A stretch of 57,153 nt of DNA from Pelagibacterium lentulum (GTDB lineage: Bacteria > Pseudomonadota > Alphaproteobacteria > Rhizobiales > Devosiaceae), in NCBI RefSeq assembly GCF_003992625.1, contig NZ_RZMW01000015.1, positions 1 through 57,153 of the forward strand. The letters are read 5' to 3'. Positions 17,105-25,246 of this stretch are shown one piece after another. Made by a program: the position numbers and the translations under genes. Positions within the stretch are counted from its first letter, which is position 1; every line of letters begins with the position of its first letter. The notes below the pieces were generated by a model. The model worked only from the letters and a program-made list of their open reading frames with translations, did no database searches and was not told the DNA's origin.

Positions 17105-18778
17105 TCAATTTTCTGGTTTGGGCCTGAGACGGGTGTCACGCAGAGCGCCAATGTCGCTCAAAATCGGATAGGCGACCGAAATCAGATGCGCATTGACCCG
17201 CTTGAGGTCACGCAAGATATCAAGATGTAATCCAGAGGTTTCGACCGTTTCGGTCCGCTGAGCCCTCAAACGCTCAAGGTGGCGTTCGGAAGATTCGGTC
17301 TCCAGACGCCTCACATCGGATTTGCAACCCACCAATTGGCGCGCAAGCTCAGGATCGCGAGACAGGAAAACGGACTGAGCAATTTGCAGTATCTCAAGCG
17401 TGCGATCATAAAAGACGACGATTTCCCTCAGGCCTTCGGCAGAAAAGGCAAGGTTGCGCTTGGACTTTTTAGCCGCAAGCTCGGCCAGTCCGCTGTCGAT
17501 AATATCCCCAATATGTTCGAGGTTGACCGCATAGGACATTATTTCGGTTGCGCGACGGGCATCAGTCTCGTCCAATCCCAGACTTCCCAGTTTTGAAAGG
17601 TAGGTCTTGATCTCGGCATGGACGCGATCAATGTCATTTTCAATTGCACTGAGCCGAGAAAGGAGTGCGGGATCGGGCGATTTGATCGCTAACATGCTGG
17701 TTTCGAGCATGTCACTGACCATGTCGCCGAGCCGCAATGTTTCTCGTGCGGCCGATGATAGAGCAAGTGTCGGCGTTACTAGCGCTGTGGCATCGAGATA
17801 GCGTGGCGCCGATTTTGGCTCCGCTTGGTCCGGAATAAGTTTTTCGAAAAGCCGGGCAATAGGGCCGAGTATTGGGAGAAAAACCAATAAAAGGACGCTT
17901 GAGAAACCAATATGGGTAACCAGAGCCAGAGTGCCGATGTCCGGCCAGATCGCAATCATGGGCTGAGCCAACCAACCGGCAGACACTGTCAGTACAATGG
18001 CGCCGGCGCACCTTATTGCCAAATTTGAAAAGGCAAGTCGACGCGCCGCAATCCCTTCATTGACGACTGCAAGATATGGTGGGATTGCGCCTCCAAGATT
18101 AGCACCCGCGATGAGTACCAATGCCAAAGCCGGAGATATGATCTCCGATTGTCCCAGTAGAACAACAAACAGAACAACGGCAAGGCTGGAGGACGCTAGA
18201 AAAGCAAGTGCCGAAGAAAAAAGGAGCGCAAAAATCGGGGCATCGCCAAGATTTGCCAATAAGTAGATAACGGCCTCTGATGTCCTGATGGGCACCGTCG
18301 CCTCACTTAGAAGGGTGAGGGCGAGCAACATCAGCCCCAGGCCCAGGATTGCACGCCCCAATCCCTTGCCTTTGGAATACCGGCTGCGATTGAACACCGC
18401 GACGCCCAGCACAATCAGGACCGGCGAAAGCCAATTCAGATCAAGGGACAGGACCACAGCAGCAAGGCTGGTCCCAATATTGGCGCCAAGCATGACAGCT
18501 TGAGCCATAACACCCGATATCAGATCTCGCGCGGCAAATGACGCGATGATGACTGCAGTGGCGGTGCTGGACTGAACAGCTACAGTGGCAACCAATCCGA
18601 CAGCTGCCGCCAAGACGCGATTTTGCGTACTTTTACCAATCCAATGTCGCAGCTCGGTGCCATAGGCCCGCAACATGCCGGTCTTTATCAGCCGCAAGCC
18701 CCATAGCAGTAGCGCACCTGCGCCGAGCAGATTGATAAGGATGTAGGTCGAGCCGATTTCACTGCTCCTCAAGCACAT
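17105..18778 (-). CDS. Na/Pi cotransporter-family protein with PhoU tail (NptA/YjbB-like)
   Basis: The 557-residue membrane protein has two inverted Na/Pi-cotransporter repeats. The first carries QSSTATAVIIASFAA and the second the corresponding SSLAVVLFVVLLGQ. From about residue 350 a helical PhoU-like domain follows (EIMSYAVNLEHIGDIIDSGL). E. coli YjbB, with the same layout, exports phosphate, so export is plausible here; import cannot be excluded. The start overlaps the phosphatase gene by 20 bp and the phosphoesterase gene begins 4 bp after its stop. In an operon with two phosphatases it probably balances Pi released in the cytoplasm. Confidence 0.92.
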   Translation of the reverse strand: MCLRSSEIGSTYILINLLGAGALLLWGLRLIKTGMLRAYGTELRHWIGKSTQNRVLAAAVGLVATVAVQSSTATAVIIASFAARDLISGVMAQAVMLGANIGTSLAAVVLSLDLNWLSPVLIVLGVAVFNRSRYSKGKGLGRAILGLGLMLLALTLLSEATVPIRTSEAVIYLLANLGDAPIFALLFSSALAFLASSSLAVVLFVVLLGQSEIISPALALVLIAGANLGGAIPPYLAVVNEGIAARRLAFSNLAIRCAGAIVLTVSAGWLAQPMIAIWPDIGTLALVTHIGFSSVLLLVFLPILGPIARLFEKLIPDQAEPKSAPRYLDATALVTPTLALSSAARETLRLGDMVSDMLETSMLAIKSPDPALLSRLSAIENDIDRVHAEIKTYLSKLGSLGLDETDARRATEIMSYAVNLEHIGDIIDSGLAELAAKKSKRNLAFSAEGLREIVVFYDRTLEILQIAQSVFLSRDPELARQLVGCKSDVRRLETESSERHLERLRAQRTETVETSGLHLDILRDLKRVNAHLISVAYPILSDIGALRDTRLRPKPEN

Positions 18779-19361
18779 CGATGGCCTGCGCTGCTTGTCG
18801 CGCGGCCTCGATCAACATCGGCTTGGGGGTTTCGAACCATTCGTCGCGCCGCAATTCGCGCCGCTCCCGCACATGAGCAATCGCATCGTCAAGGCTGGGA
18901 AAGCGATCGGCATGATTCTTGGCGAGGTAGAGCGAAACCAATGCAACCGATCGACTGCGGCCACCCCTGCAGTGAACAAGAATATTGCCGCGCTCACGAT
19001 GAGGGTAGCTCTCCCGTTCGGGCATTCTCTGCTTGAGCGCACCATCGAGTATGTAATAGCCGGCCAGCATCATCCGGGCGGGATTGCCATCGCCATCGAT
19101 CAGTCCAATCTTATATGCGCGCAGCGCGCCGTGCCCTGTGGCGACTTTGCCTGGCTCAGCCGCCAGCGCAGGCTCAAGCACGTAGTTGAAGTCAAGATTG
19201 ACCGCGCAGTTGATGACTGTCGTTATTCCGTTTTGCCTAAGCAGGTCCAAATCACGCGCACCGTCGGACCCGCCGATGTAAAGGGAGACTTTATCCTCAC
19301 CAATCCCTTCGGCAATCAGGCTGATATCGGGGCGAGCGTAATGAGGAGCAATCTGCGCCAT
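18759..19361 (-). CDS. Dual-specificity/tyrosine phosphatase-family protein
   Basis: The protein has 200 residues from the ATG of MAQIAPHY, chosen because GAAGGAA lies 6 bases upstream; an in-frame TTG at 19376 would place that site inside the gene. The phosphatase loop HCRGGRSRS carries C131 and R137 in the CX5R pattern. A likely general-acid Asp lies in GLIDGDGN. Bacterial members act on phosphoproteins, phosphoinositides or small phosphate esters. It is first in the operon with the Na/Pi transporter, phosphoesterase and TetR, downstream of a LacI-type operator at 19453. The clustering favours a small-molecule substrate. Confidence 0.88.
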   Translation of the reverse strand: MAQIAPHYARPDISLIAEGIGEDKVSLYIGGSDGARDLDLLRQNGITTVINCAVNLDFNYVLEPALAAEPGKVATGHGALRAYKIGLIDGDGNPARMMLAGYYILDGALKQRMPERESYPHRERGNILVHCRGGRSRSVALVSLYLAKNHADRFPSLDDAIAHVRERRELRRDEWFETPKPMLIEAARQAAQAIDVLEEQ

Positions 19362-19452
19362 GCGGTATTCCTTCAACTATGCGTGCATTTCTTATTTCGA
19401 GCAGATGGAGATCCCGCGATAGCGGACAACCGTTCCGAGAATATCAAAATAG

Positions 19453-19468
19453 TTGCACAGCTGTGCAA
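19453..19468. promoter_or_regulatory. LacI-type operator, perfect palindrome TTGCACAGCTGTGCAA
   Basis: This is a perfect 16-bp palindrome 92 bp upstream of the phosphatase start and 188 bp upstream of the divergent lacI-type gene. Near copies occur at 19611, 27262 and 27372, all in promoter regions of this block. A central CG/GC step within a near-symmetric 14-20 bp site is typical of LacI-family operators. The local LacI protein is the expected binder. Confidence 0.8.
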
Positions 19469-19610
19469 TCCGGTCAATAGGAGGTGGCTTGGCTGCTCAT
19501 GCAAGACGCCCAATAGGCCATCAGCCTGTCGGCCAAACTCTTGCAATTGATTATCAAGCCCGTTCTAGCTATGAAGTGACATGTAAAGTTCATTTGGGGG
19601 CGAATTGTAA

Positions 19611-19626
19611 TAGCACAGCTGTGCAA
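19611..19626. promoter_or_regulatory. Second LacI-type operator, TAGCACAGCTGTGCAA
   Basis: It differs from the 19453 palindrome at one position. It ends 29 bp before the ATG of the lacI-type gene, a position that would give autorepression. Together with the 19453 site, 158 bp away, it could allow looping. Confidence 0.8.
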
Positions 19627-19655
19627 TTCCTGGACTGAATCGGAAACGGGACGAG

Positions 19656-20687
19656 ATGAAGCAAGATAAGCTGGTCACCGGTCAGAAAAAGTCATTTGTC
19701 AGCGCTCAGCAAGTTGCCGCGCGCGCCGGGGTATCACGCTCAGCGGTGTCGCGCACATTTACCAATGGGGCGAGCGTCTCTCCCGGTACGCGACAACGGG
19801 TTTTGCAGGCGGCCGAAGAGCTTGGCTATACGGTCAATCATCTTGCGCGCGGGCTGATTCAAGACCGCAGCAATATCGTTTCGCTCGTGGTTGCCGATCT
19901 TAACACGCCGTATCAGGCCAAGATGATTGAGGTTCTCACGCGTCGATTGCAGGCCGCCAACAAGGTGGCAATGGTCATCAATTCAGCAGGCGAGAATGCA
20001 GACGTGGAAACGGCACTTCGCCAGACACTGCACTATCGTGCAGATGCCACGATTGTACTTTCCGGTCAGCCGAATGCGTCCCTGATTGAGACCTGTCTCG
20101 CCAACGGCCAGCACGTAATCCTTGTCAATCGCGACGATCCTGTTCCCGGCCCGGAAACGATCGTTGTGACGAACAGAACGGCTGCGTCCCAAGCGTTTGA
20201 CATGCTCCATCGAGCAGGCTGCAAGAAGCTGGTTGTTATTGGATCAGCAGTTGGATCCGCTTCGCTGAACGCTCGCGAACAAGCGTTTGTTGCCGCAGCG
20301 GAAGACGCCGGCGTCGCAGTCAGTGTGACGCGACTTGGACCGACGGCCTACGCGTCGGGTGTGGAGGCGGCACGCCTTGTCTTGAGCCATGCGGAACAAC
20401 CCGACGGTGTTTTTTGTCTGACCGACTTGTTAGCATGCGGATTTCTGGATGCGGCTCGAAACGAATTTGGCCTGTCCGTGCCCGATGAGCTGTGTGTCGT
20501 AGGCTTTGACGATATCGAACAGGCCGGTTGGTCATCATATGAATTGACGACATTCCGACAACCGATCGAACAGATCGCGGATCATGTGGTGACCCTGATT
20601 GATCACCACCACCCAACCGATAGTGTCCAGGAGCCAAAACGGTTCCAGGTTCAGCCCGTATGGCGAAAATCGGTACGGCCCCGCTAG
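19656..20687 (+). CDS. LacI-family transcriptional regulator of the phosphatase/importer regulon
   Basis: The 343-residue protein has an N-terminal LacI helix-turn-helix (SAQQVAARAGVSRSAVSRTF, about 16-35), a hinge helix (HLARGLIQDRS) and a periplasmic-binding-like ligand domain (SLVVADLNTPYQAKMIEVL; CVVGFDDIEQAG). It lies between the divergent phosphatase operon and the convergent importer operon, which ends 6 bp after its stop. Palindromes in front of its own gene and of both operons point to a local regulon. The inducer is unknown; an imported phosphoester or its dephosphorylated form is the natural guess. Confidence 0.93.
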   Translation: MKQDKLVTGQKKSFVSAQQVAARAGVSRSAVSRTFTNGASVSPGTRQRVLQAAEELGYTVNHLARGLIQDRSNIVSLVVADLNTPYQAKMIEVLTRRLQAANKVAMVINSAGENADVETALRQTLHYRADATIVLSGQPNASLIETCLANGQHVILVNRDDPVPGPETIVVTNRTAASQAFDMLHRAGCKKLVVIGSAVGSASLNAREQAFVAAAEDAGVAVSVTRLGPTAYASGVEAARLVLSHAEQPDGVFCLTDLLACGFLDAARNEFGLSVPDELCVVGFDDIEQAGWSSYELTTFRQPIEQIADHVVTLIDHHHPTDSVQEPKRFQVQPVWRKSVRPR

Positions 20688-20693
20688 AGCCAA

Positions 20694-21515
20694 TCACTTG
20701 CACGTGATGCCAGTGGCTGCGGTCATTAACGCAGCAATGCCAGGGGTAGCAGCAAGCACGCCTCCCCCCGCAGTGAGACCGCCTGACTCAAGGAAATCAC
20801 ATATTGTCCCGCCAGCTTCTTGGACCAAGAGCAGGCCAGCAAGACAATCCCATGGGTGCATGTGCAGCTCCGCATAAGCATCAGACCTGCCATCTGCAAC
20901 ATATGCAAGACCCAAGGCACCTGACGCAGCGCGGCGCACGTTCGGGCCTGCTGAAAGAATTTGGCCCAACGTATCAAGATAGGTCCTATTGGCGATGCGG
21001 GTTGACCAGCCGAGTTCGACACATGCCGCTTGTGGATCGCTTACCGATGAAACCGAGATTGCCGTCTGGTTGCGGGTCGCACCGTGACCTTTTCGTGCAA
21101 AATAAAGTTCATCATGGGCGGGATCGTAAATCGCTCCAAGCAACACCTCCTCGGCTGAAACCAGCGCGATGGAAATACAGTAATGTGGGATACGGCGCGC
21201 GAAATTTGCCGTGCCGTCGATGGGGTCAACAACCCAGGTCATCGCAGCCGGCGATGAACCGGATTCTTCACCCACAAAGCCATCTTCGGGAAAGCGCTGT
21301 GCAATCTGGTTTCGAACGAGTGCTTCAACCGCAGCATCTGTCTCAGTGAGAAAGTCCTGAGGGCCCTTCATTTCAAACCCACCTGCGCCTGTCTCAAACG
21401 CGGCTTGGGCCAATGCTCCCGCCGCCCGGATAATATCCGACAGCGCTTGCGCGCGTGCATCAAGCGCCCGATCGCCTGAAATTGGCTTTAGTTTTTGATG
21501 CGATATTGCTGTCAT
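20694..21515 (-). CDS. Inositol monophosphatase-family phosphatase
   Basis: The protein has 273 residues from the ATG of MTAISHQK; a longer upstream open frame lacks family similarity. Metal-binding motifs are GEESG (82-86), DPIDGT (97-102) and the C-terminal HPWDCLAG. The family (Mg-dependent, Li-sensitive FIG superfamily) removes phosphate from inositol phosphates, sugar phosphates, PAP or histidinol phosphate. It is the last gene of the ABC operon, after the second binding protein, and lies tail to tail with the lacI-type gene. This supports intracellular dephosphorylation of an imported phosphorylated compound. Confidence 0.9.
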   Translation of the reverse strand: MTAISHQKLKPISGDRALDARAQALSDIIRAAGALAQAAFETGAGGFEMKGPQDFLTETDAAVEALVRNQIAQRFPEDGFVGEESGSSPAAMTWVVDPIDGTANFARRIPHYCISIALVSAEEVLLGAIYDPAHDELYFARKGHGATRNQTAISVSSVSDPQAACVELGWSTRIANRTYLDTLGQILSAGPNVRRAASGALGLAYVADGRSDAYAELHMHPWDCLAGLLLVQEAGGTICDFLESGGLTAGGGVLAATPGIAALMTAATGITCK

Positions 21516-21647
21516 AAGCAGTTTACTCTGGTTCAATTTGAATGGGGCAGGATGGTATGGGGCGAACGTCCTACGGGAGCGTCCAGCGAAGACACTAGGG
21601 AGAAGCCTGCAGCAGCTACGCCAAGCACACTTGGAGACTGACAAGAT

Positions 21648-21678
21648 TGAAGGCGGCAGCAGTCCTACCGCCTTCAAT
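21648..21678 (-). terminator. Hairpin after the second binding-protein gene
   Basis: TTGAAGGCGG (21648-21657) pairs with CCGCCTTCAA (21669-21678) around an 11-base loop; one further A-T pair flanks it. It begins 22 bp after the binding-protein stop and precedes the phosphatase gene. No strong T run follows on the minus strand, so it may attenuate or stabilise mRNA rather than end it fully. Confidence 0.6.
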
Positions 21679-21699
21679 GGTGCATTGGCACGTCAACGA

Positions 21700-22815
21700 T
21701 TAACGTGAATAGTGAACACGCCAGAAGTCTTGCCAGTCCTGCCGGGCGTCAAAGTCTTGCTCGGCCGTTGCCATGGAAAAGGCCATAAGATCATCGAAAT
21801 GCTCTGCGATTCCCGATGGCTCGTCGTCGGGCAGTTGGACTTCAGAATTTGTCGATATTTTGCCATCTATAAGCTGGGGGGCGAGCCCCTCTTCGGTCAG
21901 AAGATAATGAATGAACAGCCGTGCTGCGTTCGGGCTGTCTGTTCCAGCCGCGATGACGCCTGGCCCAGGATAGAGCCAGCCAATAAACGGCTCCATGCCA
22001 GTGCACAGCCCGAGCTTGAAATCGGAAGTAATGTTGTCACGATACTTGGCAACCGAGATCAGACCGAAGAACGGATCGGCCTGCCCGGGGGCACCGATCG
22101 CTTCAGCAACTGAATTTGAGTCACCCAACAAGGGCTGGTTTTGAGCAAAACCCTTCACCCATTCCGCTGTGGCACTGCGCTCTTCGGTTTCCAGCGCTAC
22201 GCCAAAATGGCTCTCATAGGCCGCTGCCATAGCTTCGTCGTGGTGCATTTCCATCTGGTTGAACCAGTCAGCATAGTTGGGTTTGACCAACGGATCGATC
22301 ATGGCGAATTTGCGCGCATATTCAGGCTCGGTCAGCTGCCATATGTTGGTTACCGGACATGTGTCAAAAACTTGCGTGTTGTAGGTAAACACGAGCGGAT
22401 CATTGACCAGCACCAGTGGGTCGTGCCATTCGGGCGCGATATTGGGGGCAATGTCGTCTGGCACCCAATTCTCAATGATGCCATAGGGCGCCAGCTGAGC
22501 GGCGATGGCCGCAACGTCGGCGGCCACCGAAACGTCGCCAAGGATGTTGTTCGCCTGGCTTTCACGGATCAGCAATTCCACCTGATCGGCCTCATTGACC
22601 TTGCGGCCCTCAGCCTGCACACCGTATTTCGCGGTGAACGCCTCGGCGGTTTCCACTATCTTGCCGGTAACCGCATAAACCGTGATCGGTGCTTCGGCGC
22701 GTGCCGCTTCGATCAAGGCGTCGAGATCGAAGGACTCCTGAGCTGTAGCGGCCGCACTGGACAACAGCCCGGCTGCCATTGCGCCGAGAACTGCAAATTT
22801 GGTTATTCTGGACAT
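21700..22815 (-). CDS. ABC substrate-binding protein, Fbp/AfuA-like (copy 2)
   Basis: The protein has 371 residues from the ATG of MSRITKFAVLG, with a clear signal peptide ending near AAATAQE. The rest is a family 1/Fbp-type periplasmic binding fold. It is a close paralogue of the protein encoded just upstream (22899-24038): DWFNQMEMHHDEAMAAAYES, SHFGVALETEE and RQDWQDFWR recur with few changes. Fbp-like proteins bind ferric ion, hexose phosphates (AfuA), phosphonates or similar anions. The iron-type double-tyrosine signature is not obvious. With phosphatases in the same regulon, an organophosphate ligand is more likely than iron. Confidence 0.9.
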   Translation of the reverse strand: MSRITKFAVLGAMAAGLLSSAAATAQESFDLDALIEAARAEAPITVYAVTGKIVETAEAFTAKYGVQAEGRKVNEADQVELLIRESQANNILGDVSVAADVAAIAAQLAPYGIIENWVPDDIAPNIAPEWHDPLVLVNDPLVFTYNTQVFDTCPVTNIWQLTEPEYARKFAMIDPLVKPNYADWFNQMEMHHDEAMAAAYESHFGVALETEERSATAEWVKGFAQNQPLLGDSNSVAEAIGAPGQADPFFGLISVAKYRDNITSDFKLGLCTGMEPFIGWLYPGPGVIAAGTDSPNAARLFIHYLLTEEGLAPQLIDGKISTNSEVQLPDDEPSGIAEHFDDLMAFSMATAEQDFDARQDWQDFWRVHYSR

Positions 22816-22867
22816 AAAACCTCCTTGGCGCGCGCTGTGGCAGCGCCCTGACATGGGTGTGGATTAA

Positions 22868-22888
22868 CGGGTGGGGCACACCCACCCG
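22868..22888 (-). terminator. GC-rich hairpin between the two binding-protein genes
   Basis: CGGGTGGG (22868-22875) pairs with CCCACCCG (22881-22888) with a 5-base loop, 10 bp beyond the stop of the first binding protein. No T run follows. Such hairpins after binding-protein genes usually protect the upstream mRNA and lower read-through, giving unequal expression. Confidence 0.6.
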
Positions 22889-22898
22889 CCAGTTCTAA

Positions 22899-24038
22899 TC
22901 AGCGCGTGTAGTTCATGCGCCAGAAGTCCTGCCAGTCTTGGCGGGTGTCGAAATCATCGATTGCCGTGGCAGTATTGTAGGGCATCATCTGATCGAGCAC
23001 GTCGCCGACCCCAGAAGGTTCATCTGGATGAGCGGGCACCTGGCTGTTTGACGAAAACTTCCCGTCTATTGTCTGGGGGGAGATACCTTCTTCGGTCAAA
23101 AGGTAGCGAACAAACAGCCGCGCCGCATTGGGACTTGCTGTTTGCGTAGAGATCATCCCGATGCCCGGATACATCCATCCCGAAAATGGCTCTACACCTT
23201 CACATAGGCCCAAGGCCAAACCCTCCGGTGCATTGTCACGGAACTTGGCGGTAGCCATTAATCCAACAAAGGGGTCAGCTTGGCCGCGCGCGCCGACGGC
23301 ATCGCCGGCAGCAGAGTCTGAATCGGTCAATAGCGGCGCGTTGGCAGCAAGGGCCTTGACCCAGGCTTTTGTCGCAGACTCCTCTTCAGTTTCCAGAGCA
23401 AAGCCATAGTGAGACTGGTACGCATCGGCAATTGCCTCGTCGAAATGCATTTCCATCTGATTGAACCAATCGGTATATGTCGGCTTGCCAAGTGGATCTT
23501 GCATGGCCACTTTTCGGTGCCAAGGCTCCTCGGTCAGCTCCCAAATATTGGAGATGGGACACGAGTCATAAGTTTCGGTATTGTAGGTCCACACATTGGG
23601 GCTGGAGACAATGATCACAGGGTCCTGCATCTCTTCTGGGATGAATTCGGCAAGATCTGGCGGGGTCCAACTTTCCATCAGGCCCATTGGCACGAGTTGC
23701 GCCATGCCAGGCGGGACGTCTTGAATCACGACGACCGAGCCGACAATATTTCCCGATTGGCCTTCGCGCATGACCTGGTCGATTTGCCCGCCAGTCGAGA
23801 CCTTTACGCCTGTGGCCTCCAAACCATATTTTTGCGAAAATGCTTCGGCTATTTCGACGATCTTGCCAGTGCTGTCATAGACGGTTAGCGGCGGATCGGA
23901 ACGGGCAGCCTCGATCAACACATCAAGATCGAAGTTCTCCGCGTCCCAAGCGTTTTGTGCGAGGGCCGGCATCGCTGCCATACTCATGAGCAGGGCGATG
24001 CCGGCTCCGCCCATAAGGCGAGGTCTTATATCAAACAT
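22899..24038 (-). CDS. ABC substrate-binding protein, Fbp/AfuA-like (copy 1)
   Basis: The protein has 379 residues from the ATG of MFDIRPRLMGG, preceded by GGAGGAGAAAA, with a signal peptide ending near PALAQ. It has the Fbp-type periplasmic binding fold and is a whole-length paralogue of the next gene (DWFNQMEMHFDEAIADAYQS; ETEEESATKAWVKALAANAP). It lies between the ATPase gene and copy 2. Two adjacent receptors for one permease would widen the ligand range. Ligand inference is as for copy 2. Confidence 0.9.
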   Translation of the reverse strand: MFDIRPRLMGGAGIALLMSMAAMPALAQNAWDAENFDLDVLIEAARSDPPLTVYDSTGKIVEIAEAFSQKYGLEATGVKVSTGGQIDQVMREGQSGNIVGSVVVIQDVPPGMAQLVPMGLMESWTPPDLAEFIPEEMQDPVIIVSSPNVWTYNTETYDSCPISNIWELTEEPWHRKVAMQDPLGKPTYTDWFNQMEMHFDEAIADAYQSHYGFALETEEESATKAWVKALAANAPLLTDSDSAAGDAVGARGQADPFVGLMATAKFRDNAPEGLALGLCEGVEPFSGWMYPGIGMISTQTASPNAARLFVRYLLTEEGISPQTIDGKFSSNSQVPAHPDEPSGVGDVLDQMMPYNTATAIDDFDTRQDWQDFWRMNYTR

Positions 24039-24076
24039 TTTAGTCTTTTCTCCTCCGGATTGTTCGGTCAGCATAA

Positions 24077-25243
24077 TTATGCCAACGCTCTGATTGCGGC
24101 CCCCTCGGCCGATGGGTCAGCTTCCCCCCGAAGCTGGATGTCAGCACCAATGTGACGCTTTCCCTGTGCATCAAACACGTGAAGCGCTTCTGGCTTGGCG
24201 TAGAAAAACCCCTTTTCCCCGTCGTTCACCTGTGGTGGCAGGTGGGTTGTGAGGAACAGCTTTGTTTGCTGCGTCAACAGTTCGATGATCCACGAGCCGC
24301 CGGTGGGCAATACCCCGGTTACAACGGCCTCCCCGTTTATGGCGCCTTTGGGAAGGGCGCGAACGTCACGGGCAAAACCGAGTGCTTCAGGACGCATGCC
24401 AACCGACCCGATCCCATCGATCTGGGGATAGGTGCGCGCAAAATAAGATTGCGCGAGGCCTGCAAGTGCCGAAGCATTCCTGTCTTCAACTTCAATGATG
24501 TTGATTGGCGGGCTTCCGACAAACTCTGCGACAAACCGGTTTGCAGGGCGATCATAAATGTCGTTGGGGGATCCGACCTGCTGGAGCTCGCCTTCGCTCA
24601 TGACCGCGATCGATGTCGCCAGCGTCATGGCCTCCCATTGATCGTGGGTAACAAAAACAATGGTGGTTTTGAACTCTTCATGGATGCGCTTGAGCTCTGC
24701 TCTCATTTCGAGCCGCAATCGCGCATCCAGATTGGAGAGCGGCTCATCGAGCAGCAATACTTCCGGATTGACGGCAAGCATGCGCGCCAGCGCAACTCTT
24801 TGCTGCTGTCCACCAGAGAGCTGGCTCGGATACCGGTCGCGGTACTTGTCGATACCAAGGGTCTTCATGACCTTTTCGACCCGTTCCTGGCGCTCGGCTT
24901 TTGGCACCTTGCGCAGACGCAAGCCAAAATCGGTATTGCGCTCAATCGTCATGTGAGGCCAAAGGGCATAGCTTTGAAACACAAGCCCCATGCCCCGTTT
25001 TTCGGCGGTTACGAATGTGCCGGTGCCCACACAATCGACGACCCGATCCCCCACCGATATCTCACCGCTCGAGAGATGTTCGAGGCCCGAAATCATGCGC
25101 AAAGTCGTGGTTTTTCCGCAGCCTGATGGACCAAGCAAACACATGAATTCGCCGTCGCCGATTTCAAGGTTGAGGTCACGGACGGCTTTGACAGCGGTGC
25201 CTCCATAGCTCTTTTCGGCATTGCGAAGCGTGATCGTTGGCAT
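24077..25243 (-). CDS. ABC transporter ATP-binding protein (FbpC/PotA/AfuC type)
   Basis: The 388-residue ATPase has Walker A GPSGCGKTT, signature LSGGQQQR, Walker B VLLLDEPLSNLDARLR, the H-loop FVTHDQWEAMTLATSI and a C-terminal TOBE region (SVGMRPEALGFARD). It energises the two-domain permease encoded 3 bp upstream. The C-terminal extension (QLRGEADPSAEGAAIRALA) is a little longer than in typical FbpC proteins. Confidence 0.94.
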   Translation of the reverse strand: MPTITLRNAEKSYGGTAVKAVRDLNLEIGDGEFMCLLGPSGCGKTTTLRMISGLEHLSSGEISVGDRVVDCVGTGTFVTAEKRGMGLVFQSYALWPHMTIERNTDFGLRLRKVPKAERQERVEKVMKTLGIDKYRDRYPSQLSGGQQQRVALARMLAVNPEVLLLDEPLSNLDARLRLEMRAELKRIHEEFKTTIVFVTHDQWEAMTLATSIAVMSEGELQQVGSPNDIYDRPANRFVAEFVGSPPINIIEVEDRNASALAGLAQSYFARTYPQIDGIGSVGMRPEALGFARDVRALPKGAINGEAVVTGVLPTGGSWIIELLTQQTKLFLTTHLPPQVNDGEKGFFYAKPEALHVFDAQGKRHIGADIQLRGEADPSAEGAAIRALA

Positions 25244-25246
25244 GGT

